A DNA stretch of 64,000 bases from Leclercia adecarboxylata (GTDB lineage: Bacteria; Pseudomonadota; Gammaproteobacteria; Enterobacterales; Enterobacteriaceae), in NCBI RefSeq assembly GCF_023639785.1, contig NZ_CP098325.1, forward strand, positions 1,798,001 to 1,862,000, read 5' to 3'. Below the pieces are notes generated by a model, which saw only the letters and a list, made by a program, of their open reading frames with translations, was not told the origin of the DNA and did no database searches. The position numbers were made by a program, and so were the translations under genes. Shown here piece by piece: positions 16,626 to 24,387 of this stretch; position 1 is the first letter of the stretch; each line of letters starts with the position of its first letter.

Positions 16626-16872
16626 GTCAAAACTGCTGTATATCGCGGATCTTAAAAACCTGGAAGAGCATGAAGAAGAATTGCGCGTTGCCTCGCTGAG
16701 TGCAGAACAAGCAAAAATCGTAGCCACAATGCTCGTCTGTTATCCCAATGCAATGGAAGACAATGAAATAACCGCAATCGGTCAGTTATTTGAGTCACTG
16801 GCCACGAATGTGGATAACTTCCTGAAAGCAGAACGCGAGCGTTTTGAAAATAGTTCGGAGGTTCGACCATGA
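16618..16872 (+). CDS. Hypothetical satellite protein, 84 aa
   Basis: ATG 16618 overlaps the end of the Icd-like gene; the longer frame upstream is a shadow of that gene. Acidic helical protein (MSKSKLLYIADLKNLEEHEE, LSAEQAKIVATMLVCYPNAM). Followed by an ATGA overlap with the next gene. Not recognised; conserved position between Icd-like and replication genes suggests an early regulatory role. Confidence 0.65.
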   Translation: MSKSKLLYIADLKNLEEHEEELRVASLSAEQAKIVATMLVCYPNAMEDNEITAIGQLFESLATNVDNFLKAERERFENSSEVRP

Positions 16873-17237
16873 TTAGCAACGTCAAATTCAACGAACTGGA
16901 AAAACGCGTGGATCTACTGGTAGAAAAGATTTTGCACCTTGAGGCTCAGGTTAAGTCGCTCGCCGATAGCCAGGGGGGAGAAATACCTCCGGGTATGACA
17001 CCAGTAGCTACGCTAGCTGCTGAATATGGTATCTCTACTAAAAAAGCCGAGGAGCTGGCGAAAAACACGGGTGTAATGCTGGTTAAGCTGAAATCAGGCG
17101 GATTCGTTGTACCTGATGAAAAGTTCAGGGAAGCTGCGCGACTGGTGCTGCGAAGTGCTAAGCGCAAATATGGCTCAGCGTACTGGTTCCATCCTCTGAT
17201 CGGCAAGTTCCAGATGAGCGGAGGTATTCCACAATGA
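16869..17237 (+). CDS. Hypothetical satellite protein, 122 aa, with coiled coil and HTH-like part
   Basis: Starts by ATGA overlap and ends in an overlap with the helicase gene. The first 35 residues form a likely coiled coil (FNELEKRVDLLVEKILHLEA). Residues 45-75 (VATLAAEYGISTKKAEELA) look like a helix-turn-helix. The C-terminus is aromatic and basic (RKYGSAYWFHPLIGKF). Translational coupling to the helicase gene suggests a replication accessory or regulator. Confidence 0.65.
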   Translation: MISNVKFNELEKRVDLLVEKILHLEAQVKSLADSQGGEIPPGMTPVATLAAEYGISTKKAEELAKNTGVMLVKLKSGGFVVPDEKFREAARLVLRSAKRKYGSAYWFHPLIGKFQMSGGIPQ

Positions 17238-18607
17238 CTGTTCAACTGACGGCAGTAGAAGTGGTTTCCGATGCGCTGTTTGCCTGCTCGTATCTTTGGT
17301 CACATGGTCGCCCTTATAGTCGTAGCGATCTGGATAAAGCCATCCACCAGCATAAAGACACGAGTACGCGCTACGGCAAGCTGGTGGCAAAACTCACCCA
17401 GCTTCACGGCATGACCTATGAAGAGTTGTGTGATGCTGGTTATTTGGGCAACGATGCCGGGCAGGTTAACGAGCTGCGCCGCGAAGCGCTGGTGGAAGTG
17501 ATAGGCGAAGAAGAGCTGAAAGCTTGGCTCACGGATGCGCAGCGTATACAGCGCGTGTTTCCTTCCACGGAAATACAGTCCCGGCGTACCCGGCTTCCGT
17601 TATCTCGTGGATCTGAGGGATACGATGCCCGACAGGATTTCGTGATCAAACATTTCTTACCGGCGCAGTCACTTTGCAGCATCTACGGCCCCAGCGGTTC
17701 GTATAAAAGCTTTCTGGCGGTTTCATGGGCCTGCCATATAGCGACAGGCCAGGTATGGGCTGGTAAGAAGGTGGCTCCTGGCGCCGTTCTGTATGTGGTT
17801 GGTGAGGGTGGTGTCGGCGTTCCTCGCCGTATCAGAGCATGGGAGCAAATAAAAGGTCTACAGGCCGATAATCTTTATCTGGTAAACCGGCCGGTATTTC
17901 CGGTTCGATCGTCAGAGGTCAATGAAGTGCTGCTGGCGGCGCGGCAGGTGGAGGCCGAATGTGGTCTGCCTGTTAGCCTAGTGGTGATCGATACGCTGGC
18001 GCGTTGCTTTGGTGGCAATGATGAAAACGATGCCCGGGATATGGGAGCGTTTATCGAAGGGTGCGACACTATCAAGCAGAAAACAGGAGCTACAGTGCTG
18101 GTGGTGCATCACTCTGGTAAGGATGAGGCAAAGGGTGCGCGCGGGTCCAGTTCGTTCCGGGCAGCGCTGGATGCAGAATTCAATGTTAAGCGTGAAGGGG
18201 AAGGTAAAGCGTTGATACTCTCATGCACAAAGATGAAGGATGCTGAGGAGCCGGAGCGTAAAGCATATGATCTACTCACAGCAGAACTCTACACAGACGA
18301 GGATGGTGAGCCTATATGCTCTTTGGTCGTCAGAGATGTGCCCAGAGAAACGAAAGAAATCGATCCGGAACTGGCGGGTGTAGCAAAACTAAGTGATAAC
18401 CATACTGCGTTATGGCAGGCCATCAGAAGCAGAACGGCACGTGGGGATGTGTGCACCAGGGCAGTTATTCGGGATGATCTGAAAGCTATGGGGCTGGATG
18501 CCAGTAAGCACTTTTCACGCTGGCTACAAAAGCTGGCTGAGTCAGGGCTTGTTGCTCTGGATGGTGAGCATATTCATATTCAAAACCTACGCGATGTGGG
18601 AGAGTAA
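17234..18607 (+). CDS. RepA-type AAA ATPase / replicative helicase
   Basis: 457 residues. The C-terminal ATPase core has Walker A GPSGSYKS at residues 152-159 (IYGPSGSYKSFLAVSWACHI), a Walker B-like strand LVVIDTLARCFGG near 250 and VLVVHHSGKDEAKGARGSS, all as in the hexameric RSF1010 RepA helicase family. The N-terminal 120 residues look like a separate regulatory part. It should unwind the satellite origin; the iteron cluster begins about 20 bp after its stop. No primase domain is evident. Confidence 0.85.
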   Translation: MTVQLTAVEVVSDALFACSYLWSHGRPYSRSDLDKAIHQHKDTSTRYGKLVAKLTQLHGMTYEELCDAGYLGNDAGQVNELRREALVEVIGEEELKAWLTDAQRIQRVFPSTEIQSRRTRLPLSRGSEGYDARQDFVIKHFLPAQSLCSIYGPSGSYKSFLAVSWACHIATGQVWAGKKVAPGAVLYVVGEGGVGVPRRIRAWEQIKGLQADNLYLVNRPVFPVRSSEVNEVLLAARQVEAECGLPVSLVVIDTLARCFGGNDENDARDMGAFIEGCDTIKQKTGATVLVVHHSGKDEAKGARGSSSFRAALDAEFNVKREGEGKALILSCTKMKDAEEPERKAYDLLTAELYTDEDGEPICSLVVRDVPRETKEIDPELAGVAKLSDNHTALWQAIRSRTARGDVCTRAVIRDDLKAMGLDASKHFSRWLQKLAESGLVALDGEHIHIQNLRDVGE

Positions 18608-18627
18608 GTGGGTAGATGATGGGGGAT

Positions 18628-18786
18628 GTGGGGAGAAGATATCCAAATTCCCCACATGAGTCATGTATACACGGGCAAAGTGGGGAGTTCGCCACAAACC
18701 CGCGTCATTACTGGTTGGAACACTCATCCTTATAATTGCTGGTGGGGAGCAAGTGGGGATTTCGTAAAGTGGGGAGCAAGTGGGGA
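18628..18786. other. Iteron cluster, putative satellite replication origin
   Basis: Seven GTGGGGA elements: starts at 18,628, 18,680, 18,742, 18,753, 18,769 and 18,780 on the plus strand and one inverted (TCCCCAC) at 18,649. The last four form two pairs with 11-bp spacing in a 27-bp repeat. An AT-rich patch (CTTATAATTG) lies just before them. Iterons directly downstream of the replication gene are the usual origin layout in PICIs. Confidence 0.7.
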
Positions 18787-18789
18787 ATT

Positions 18790-19785
18790 ATGAGCGGTAA
18801 AAGAAAATATTTGTCTGAATTTTCAGTCACAATAACCTCAGAACGCTGGCTAATGTTTACACCAGAGCAACTTCATGCAGAAGGGGTAATGAGAGCAGAA
18901 CATAAAGATATTGCTGACAATTGCCATATTTATATGATTTGCAAGCGACCTAAAGCTACCTGTAGCTCTGAACCTCCAATTATAGATAACGGCATTATGA
19001 CAGGCTTTTTGACTAGTCGCGTAGATGGAAAAGAACTCATTTCTTCATACAAACTTCCCTTTCAGTTTGAGGATGAAGAAGAAAAAATAGTTGTAGCTGA
19101 ATATCCACATAGAAAAATCTATACAGTGAACAATCAAGGTGAAGGAGTAAGATACTGGCCTGGCGATTTTTTGGCGTTTCATACTGGAAATAGAATTTTT
19201 AAAGATCTTGAAGTGCTTTACATTGGGCAAGCTTATGCGGAAGGTAAACGAACAGCTCTCGATCGCTTGAGAAGTCATTCTACGTTGCAAAAAATCCTAG
19301 CGGATACAATGTATAATTTTCCAGATGACCAAGTTTTTATAATAGCGGTGGAATATGATGATTATTTTATAGCCTCTATGTTCAATAGGATGGAAGAAGG
19401 AGTTATAAGCGGCGAAGAAGATGATATTAGGTTAAAAAGCGTGTTTGAAAACCCTCTTTCACAGAAGGAAATAATTTGTTTGTCTGAGGCAGGGTTAATT
19501 AGATATTTCAAGCCTAAATATAATAAAATTTACAGGGATAATTTTCCTGCAGCAGATCAAAGTGTCTTGTCTGGTTGCTTTGATTTAGATTTCTCTGGCT
19601 TGTCGGTTGAAATAGAACTTTATGATACTGGGTTAAGGTTATTTTCAGATAGTGCAAGTGCTCAACATCATCATATTGCAATGTTCAACTTAGTTGATGA
19701 GACTGAACGGCTAGGTTTCTTTACATTTAGTGATGGGGTAAATGCACCGTTCACTGTGGATGGAACTATCCTTATGAAGAAGTAG
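18790..19785 (+). CDS. GIY-YIG-like domain protein, probable cargo/defence gene
   Basis: 331 residues from ATG 18790 (its GTGGGGAATT leader is part of the last iteron). GIY-YIG-like hallmarks can be seen in the middle: LEVLYIGQAYAEGKRTALDR, LRSH with the conserved Arg/His, then LSEAGLIRYFKPKYNK with the Glu and the F.P.YN motif. The N-terminal 130 residues and the C-terminal domain (with HHHIAMFN) are not recognised. AT-rich compared with its neighbours. Possibly a nuclease-like defence gene; the domain call is from motif reading only. Confidence 0.6.
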   Translation: MSGKRKYLSEFSVTITSERWLMFTPEQLHAEGVMRAEHKDIADNCHIYMICKRPKATCSSEPPIIDNGIMTGFLTSRVDGKELISSYKLPFQFEDEEEKIVVAEYPHRKIYTVNNQGEGVRYWPGDFLAFHTGNRIFKDLEVLYIGQAYAEGKRTALDRLRSHSTLQKILADTMYNFPDDQVFIIAVEYDDYFIASMFNRMEEGVISGEEDDIRLKSVFENPLSQKEIICLSEAGLIRYFKPKYNKIYRDNFPAADQSVLSGCFDLDFSGLSVEIELYDTGLRLFSDSASAQHHHIAMFNLVDETERLGFFTFSDGVNAPFTVDGTILMKK

Positions 19786-19797
19786 TGTACTAAAGAA

Positions 19798-19824
19798 AAG
19801 CGGGCCCACCCAAGCCCGCTTTGA
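19798..19824 (+). terminator. Terminator after the GIY-YIG-like gene
   Basis: AAGCGGGC/GCCCGCTT hairpin with an 8-nt loop and a short T-tail. It separates early/cargo genes from the capsid/packaging genes. Confidence 0.65.
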
Positions 19825-20017
19825 CAATTACTGAAGTGTCATCTGGAGGAAATAACAGGAGCAACAATATCAAATATAAAGGACGGTGAATTACCTTAAA
19901 CACACTTTATACATTATTGCATCCCATTACACACCGTTGCATACATTCAATATCGTTTTCGCAGTGATAGCATTATCCCTGCAACGAACTCTGTTCGCAT
20001 TTTTAATGAGGTAATAT
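19825..20017 (+). promoter_or_regulatory. Intergenic control region of the satellite capsid operon
   Basis: About 190 bp without a gene. It holds two direct TTGCAT elements (in TATTGCATCCCATTACA and CGTTGCATACATTC) and a further ATTACA half-site of the same type as the 16.2-kb operators. The TTGACA at 19,821 could be a -35 box but has no clear -10 box. GAGGTAATAT gives the ribosome-binding site of E'. Probably where E'-D' expression is controlled. Confidence 0.4.
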
Positions 20018-21058
20018 ATGCCAGGTTTACACACGCCAGCAGCACTTATCCGGGTTGTAAGTGCTGAGGATATCCAGAAACAACTCAAAACCCTTTTCAC
20101 TGATTTATTCTTTACCCGTGCCGCAACGTTCGAAACCCGCGATATCATTCTGGACACTATCGACGACCCCAATATACCGATCGCTGCATTCTGTTCACCA
20201 ATGGTGGGCAGTAAGGTGGCCCGTGACGAGGGGTATGAATCGAAATCCATCCGTCCGGGTTACATGAAGCCCAAGAGCAGCATAGACCCGAATAAGCTGG
20301 CTGTTCGTCCTGCAGGTGTTACACCGGAGCAATACAGCACGCTGGATACCCGCAACATCAAGGTTAAACAGGCCCTCCTTAAACAGTCTGTTGCTATCCG
20401 GGCTCGTATTGAATGGCTGGCAGTTCAGGCTGTAACGACAGGGAAAAATATCATCCAGGGGGAGGGCATTGAACGCTACGAACTGGACTGGAATATTAAA
20501 TCCCAGAATATGATCACTCAGGCTGGTGGCGCTGCATGGTCAGGTAAGGACAAAGCGACATTTGATCCGAATGACGACATTGAAACCTACTCAGAACTGA
20601 GCGAAGGCGTTACCAACATCATCATTATGGGCGGGAACGTCTGGAAGAAATACCGCTCATTCAAAGCGATCAAGGACGTGCTCGATACACGCCGTGGCTC
20701 TAATGCTCAACTTGAGACAGCGTTAAAAGACCTGGGCGATTCAGTGAGCTTTAAGGGCTATATGGGTGATGTAGCAATCGTGGTTTACAGCGGCCGCTAT
20801 ACCGATGAAGACGGCACTGAAAAACATTTCCTCGATCCGGATTTGATGGTGCTGGGCAATACGGCCCTACAGGGCATTGTGGCTTACGGCGGTATTCAGG
20901 ATCCGGAGCTTGTCCGCGACGGGATTACCAAAGCTGAGCTTGCACCGAAAAACTATATCGTACCGGGTGACCCGGCGATTGAGTATGTCCAGACCCATTC
21001 CGCGCCGCAGCCAATTCCTGCCCGTATTAACCGCTTTGTCACCGTTCGTGTGGCCTGA
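20018..21058 (+). CDS. Satellite-encoded major capsid protein E' (lambda gpE family)
   Basis: 346 residues, close to the 341 of E. The C-terminal two-thirds aligns by eye with lambda E: DDIETYSELSEGVTNIIIMG, LDTRRGSNAQLETALKDLG, GDVAIVVYSGRY, VLGNTALQGIVAYGGIQD. The N-terminal 80 residues, which in HK97-fold capsids contain the N-arm and E-loop that influence shell size, diverge strongly. At the place matching the att core it has AGCCCAAGAGC, three mismatches to the core, so it should not be an integration target. It may replace E or set a smaller capsid. Confidence 0.88.
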   Translation: MPGLHTPAALIRVVSAEDIQKQLKTLFTDLFFTRAATFETRDIILDTIDDPNIPIAAFCSPMVGSKVARDEGYESKSIRPGYMKPKSSIDPNKLAVRPAGVTPEQYSTLDTRNIKVKQALLKQSVAIRARIEWLAVQAVTTGKNIIQGEGIERYELDWNIKSQNMITQAGGAAWSGKDKATFDPNDDIETYSELSEGVTNIIIMGGNVWKKYRSFKAIKDVLDTRRGSNAQLETALKDLGDSVSFKGYMGDVAIVVYSGRYTDEDGTEKHFLDPDLMVLGNTALQGIVAYGGIQDPELVRDGITKAELAPKNYIVPGDPAIEYVQTHSAPQPIPARINRFVTVRVA

Positions 21059-21067
21059 GGAGCAATC

Positions 21068-21409
21068 ATGACTACAAATTACACTGAGCTGGTGGCCGGC
21101 ACAGAGGCGCTGGTATCTACTCTGGGCATCTTTGCTGGTGGGAAGGGAGTAATCCCGGCGCTGACCCCGCTGATGCAGGACGCCACTAACGGCGCTCTTG
21201 TCGTATGGGACGGGGAACATGCAGGGCAGGCGGTCTATGTGTCGTGCTTCGCTGTTGATACTGCAAGCCAGACGCAGGCACAGGTCTACAAAGCGGGTGT
21301 ACTCAATGTAGACGCACTCAACTGGCCGGACGCGGTGACAACGCTTTCCGCTAAGGTGGCCGCATTCGTTGGCTCAGGTATTTCAGTTCAGCCGCTGGCA
21401 CGGGTATAA
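21068..21409 (+). CDS. Satellite-encoded capsid decoration protein D' (lambda gpD family)
   Basis: 113 residues with the gpD pattern: IPALTPLMQDATNGALVVWD, then GEHAGQAVYVSCFAVDTASQ, VYKAGVLNVDALNWPDAVT. It lies 9 nt after E', the opposite order to the helper's D-E. A matched decoration protein is expected if E' builds a shell with altered three-fold surfaces. Confidence 0.85.
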   Translation: MTTNYTELVAGTEALVSTLGIFAGGKGVIPALTPLMQDATNGALVVWDGEHAGQAVYVSCFAVDTASQTQAQVYKAGVLNVDALNWPDAVTTLSAKVAAFVGSGISVQPLARV

Positions 21410-21419
21410 GGGGATCACA

Positions 21420-21803
21420 ATGCAGAACAAAGATAACAGCCTGATGGCTACCGCTAATTCACTCTGGCCTGATCCAGAGGTGAAAGAGCTGCAGGAGCTG
21501 GCGGACAAGATGAATATGAGTGAGCGCCTGGTTGATATGAATCAGGTCATGGAACTCACCACACTGAGCCGTCGCACTCTGCTGAACCTCGAAGCACGTG
21601 GTGAATTCCCGGTTCGTGTGCAGGTCACTGAGGGCCGTAAAGCCTGGTATCTGAGCGAGGTAGTGGAGTGGATCAACAACATTCCCCGCAGCTCTGAAAC
21701 CTGTCAGGTGCCCGTTCCTGCCAGTCCTGACACCGCGCTATGCCTCAAAGCTGAACGGGTACGCCGTCAGGCGCGGGCCGGAAAAAGCCAGCTGATCGGC
21801 TGA
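21420..21803 (+). CDS. Second AlpA-like DNA-binding protein, next to satellite cos
   Basis: 127 residues from ATG 21420 (AAGGGGATCACA upstream). Residues 40-90 form an AlpA/excisionase-like helix-turn-helix (NQVMELTTLSRRTLLNLEAR, FPVRVQVTEGRKAWYLSEVV, EWINN). The N-terminal 35 residues and basic C-terminus (VRRQARAGKSQLIG) are extra. It ends 35 bp before the satellite cosQ. It could regulate the capsid operon or assist packaging redirection. Confidence 0.7.
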   Translation: MQNKDNSLMATANSLWPDPEVKELQELADKMNMSERLVDMNQVMELTTLSRRTLLNLEARGEFPVRVQVTEGRKAWYLSEVVEWINNIPRSSETCQVPVPASPDTALCLKAERVRRQARAGKSQLIG

Positions 21804-21837
21804 CAGGACGAGCCCGGTAGACCCGCCAGCAGTGCGC

Positions 21838-21905
21838 GGGTCCTTCCGGGCGATCCGGCCTGTTACGGGGCGGCGACCTCGCAGATTCGCGCTATTTATG
21901 AAAAT
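21838..21905 (+). other. Satellite cos site: helper-type cosQ and cosN with different cosB
   Basis: cosQ-like GGGTCCTTCCGG starts at 21,838, cosN GGGCGGCGACCT is at 21,868-21,879, then CTATTTATGAAAATTTTCC. From cosQ to this point it matches the helper cos nearly base for base. After it, the R3, R2 and R1 sites of the helper are absent and the sequence leads straight into the satellite small terminase gene. So cutting by helper gpA is kept while the small-subunit recognition sites are replaced. Confidence 0.9.
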
Positions 21906-21943
21906 TTTCCAGCAAACATACCCCACCACCACTAGGTCAAAAA

Positions 21944-22396
21944 ATGAACAAAAGGCAAAACTCATTGGACTTTATGACTCAGGCTGAACTTGCAGGCGCA
22001 CTGGGTGTTGATCGAACCACTGTCGGTACATGGACCAAAAAAGGATTACCGTTTATCAAAGGCGATCAGGGAAAGCCCCATACATTTCATTTTCCGTGCA
22101 GTATGTGGTGGATGCTGGGTAAAGATTTTACCGAAAGAAGAGGGATTTCAGGGCTGACGGCCGTCCAGCAGATTATTTTCGCCAGAGCCATCGCTGATGA
22201 AATAGATCCCGGCGATGATATGGCAGGCGAAGAATGGATGATCCCCATGCTGGCAGAAATTGGCATTCCTGAAAGCACTGTTAAAAGTGAAATCGCGTAT
22301 GTCAGGGGGTTAATGGCCGGGGTAAAAATATCTGGTCACAACAGGAAGAAACGCAAACGGAGCAAATGGCTTTCCCGTGATGAAATGAAGGAATAG
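21944..22396 (+). CDS. terS: Satellite terminase small subunit (Nu1-like winged helix)
   Basis: 150 residues. Residues 11-50 (MTQAELAGALGVDRTTVGTW, TKKGLPFIKGDQGKPHTF) align with the winged helix of Nu1. The rest (ISGLTAVQQIIFARAIADEI..) differs, and the Nu1 C-terminal gpA-binding tail is not recognisable. The C-terminus is very basic (NRKKRKRSKWLSRDEMKE). It lies next to the satellite cos, where a small subunit recognises its own cosB. It probably recruits the helper gpA to satellite DNA. Confidence 0.78.
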   Translation: MNKRQNSLDFMTQAELAGALGVDRTTVGTWTKKGLPFIKGDQGKPHTFHFPCSMWWMLGKDFTERRGISGLTAVQQIIFARAIADEIDPGDDMAGEEWMIPMLAEIGIPESTVKSEIAYVRGLMAGVKISGHNRKKRKRSKWLSRDEMKE

Positions 22397-22517
22397 ATAA
22401 TTCTGGTTGTTATATCGTGATGTTAAGGATCCCTTCTAAACCAGTTCATTCAGGGGGCGCAATGAAACATGAAACTATCGAGGCGACTAGTAGGTAAGGG
22501 TAGGCTTTTCAGTTAAA

Positions 22518-22554
22518 TGTGATATGTAGCAGTAAATTAATGCTACATATCACA
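22518..22554. terminator. Long inverted repeat between TerS' and reverse transcriptase genes
   Basis: Fourteen-base perfect arms TGTGATATGTAGCA/TGCTACATATCACA with a 9-nt loop. It lies between convergent genes; AT-rich sequence follows on both sides. Likely a bidirectional terminator. Confidence 0.55.
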
Positions 22555-22566
22555 TAGTTGAATTTT

Positions 22567-24105
22567 TTATAAGGTGGTTTTAGGCTTAAAAATTTCAAGG
22601 TGCTCGAGCATAGTCATTTTTTTGGCGATAGTCTTACTTCCTTTGAAAAGTTTAAAGTCTTTCTGATTTGTAAATATTTTCCCTCTATTGCTTAAAATAC
22701 TATCTGTAATAGGATCTTTGAATTTGGGAATTGCTTGTATGCTCCCCTCAAGATTGTTGCTCACTAAAAAATAGCTTATCCATGATATCAGATACTTGTT
22801 TCTTTGTTCATCCAATGATAATTCCGTGAAATACTTACATAAGTAAGTCACAATTTCATTGTGTTTCTTTTTGCCATTACTGCTTTTCAAAATTGACTCA
22901 ATGATTGCGATTATCTTTGGATAGGTTTTTACTCTTAGTCGCCCAAGCATTAACAACATACTAATGACTTTCTGTAGATTGTTTTTTTCTATTTTTACTT
23001 TTAGCTTCCCTTTCTCGGTGATTATGTCCGCCAAGAATCTATCGATTACCCCTGTACCTGGGATAAGTTTATCTATATCAACTACAGATAAGTAGAGTTC
23101 TCTGAATTCCTTCCATTTAAAATGAGCTTTTTTTCGCGGATAAACAGCGTGATATTTCGATGCCCATTCACGGAAGAGTCCGGATGGAAGAGGGTAAATA
23201 TTAGTTTTATCGTCATTTAATTCTAAATTATATTCTTTTAATGAGCTTTGCAATGATTTGATAATGCGTTTAGCGTCTTCTTCAGATTTAACTAAAATCC
23301 TGTAATCATCTTTAAAGCGTACAGCGCGGCAATCAATATCATCTCGTTCTATGTCTTTTGTAAGCATGACATCAACGGCAGAAGCTATCACTTCCGAAAT
23401 CAGGTCTGAAACGACAGGCCCTATAGGTAGGCCATTAGTGCAACCATCATTAGCATTTTGGAATAATTTATCTAATCGGTTGCCAAAAAAATTAAAGTTT
23501 TGTCTATTTTCGGGCTTTCTTATGACGTTTTTCCCATGTATTGCCCAAGAAATACTATGCGTATAGATTGAAGGGAAGAAGTTTTTTATGTCCGCTTTTA
23601 ATATATAATTATATCTATATGCAACAGATGCTAGATCATCATCTGTCATTTCTATAAATTCATAAATCATTCTTCCACTACGTAAGTGACCAATCCTTCC
23701 TTTAGCCTTTTTATTTATTGGTATAGGGAAACTATAAGACGTAACTTTACTATCCTTTGGTATCGCCGCAGCGACAATTTTTTTCCAGTTTCTTGCGATA
23801 TGATAAGAAATATCGTTATGTATTTTAGGATGGATAATGCCAAACGTGCGGTCGGTTAGGTCTGTCTTTGGGAAATGTACCTTAACTAACTCGCAAACTT
23901 CAGGGAAATATTTATTTTTTTTGACTTTGTAATACACAGTAGGTTTGCTAGGTATTCTGTCGACTCGAAAGCATGGGGGCAAAACGTAGCTTTCGGGGAA
24001 ATAACCATTTTTGAGCAGCCAGTAAAATACTTCTACACGATTTAGCGATAGGGCCAATTTTCGAGTAATTCTACGATGTTCTTTGATGGGATCTGTTGTA
24101 GCCAT
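22567..24105 (-). CDS. Reverse transcriptase of the defence (Abi/DRT-like) type
   Basis: 512 residues, leftward. RT motifs are clear: motif A LKADIKNFFPSIYTHSISWA with Asp172, motif B NGLPIGPVVSDLI (224-236), motif C RFKDDYRI with Asp266-Asp267 (FKDD in place of YADD), then LELNDDKTN. The C-terminal 200 residues are helical, as in Abi and unknown-group (UG) RTs that give phage resistance. No maturase, Cas1 or retron features are seen. AT-rich, and on the strand opposite to all neighbouring genes, as cargo often is. Exact RT group cannot be fixed by eye. Confidence 0.82.
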   Translation of the reverse strand: MATTDPIKEHRRITRKLALSLNRVEVFYWLLKNGYFPESYVLPPCFRVDRIPSKPTVYYKVKKNKYFPEVCELVKVHFPKTDLTDRTFGIIHPKIHNDISYHIARNWKKIVAAAIPKDSKVTSYSFPIPINKKAKGRIGHLRSGRMIYEFIEMTDDDLASVAYRYNYILKADIKNFFPSIYTHSISWAIHGKNVIRKPENRQNFNFFGNRLDKLFQNANDGCTNGLPIGPVVSDLISEVIASAVDVMLTKDIERDDIDCRAVRFKDDYRILVKSEEDAKRIIKSLQSSLKEYNLELNDDKTNIYPLPSGLFREWASKYHAVYPRKKAHFKWKEFRELYLSVVDIDKLIPGTGVIDRFLADIITEKGKLKVKIEKNNLQKVISMLLMLGRLRVKTYPKIIAIIESILKSSNGKKKHNEIVTYLCKYFTELSLDEQRNKYLISWISYFLVSNNLEGSIQAIPKFKDPITDSILSNRGKIFTNQKDFKLFKGSKTIAKKMTMLEHLEIFKPKTTL

Positions 24106-24121
24106 AACTTGTCCTAATGAT

Positions 24122-24274
24122 GCCTACTCAGCTGAAATTTGGCATGAGAAACTTTCCAACCTATCCGCCTATCTTTAGGGCAACTCTCATGAATTTAGTG
24201 GGGCCGGTAAGGTTCGCACTACCAATACAGCGAAGAAAAAGATAATTAGCTTCATCGAAGCTCAGCTCAATTAA
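24122..24274 (+). pseudogene. Remnant of an older right-end gene (50 codons with one stop)
   Basis: A plus-strand frame reading AYSAEIWHEKLSNLSAYL, a TAG at 24,176, then GNSHEFSGAGKVRTTNTAKK and ISFIEAQLN to a TAA at 24,274. The only interruption is a single stop and the composition looks coding. It may be the tail of a gene replaced when the reverse transcriptase cassette arrived. Function not known. Confidence 0.35.
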
Positions 24275-24290
24275 TCAAATGGTTAGGCTT

Positions 24291-24312
24291 TGTATTGCAG
24301 ACTGTATTGCAG
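24291..24312 (+). promoter_or_regulatory. Integrase arm-type sites, right end
   Basis: TGTATTGCAG at 24,291 and again at 24,303, the same pair and spacing as at 13,544/13,556. The nearest core base is 76 bp further right. Confidence 0.7.
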
Positions 24313-24387
24313 TAATACCTAATCCAAAACACTTTTAAACTTTTTTTCTTTCTTAGTCAATCGCATAGCATCGCACTTGACTCATGT

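Noticed and set aside
22567..24105. Group II intron or retron as the source of the reverse transcriptase
   Set aside because: No maturase or HNH domain, no group II intron RNA domains seen, and no msr/msd-like inverted repeats close upstream; the helical C-terminus fits defence RTs better.
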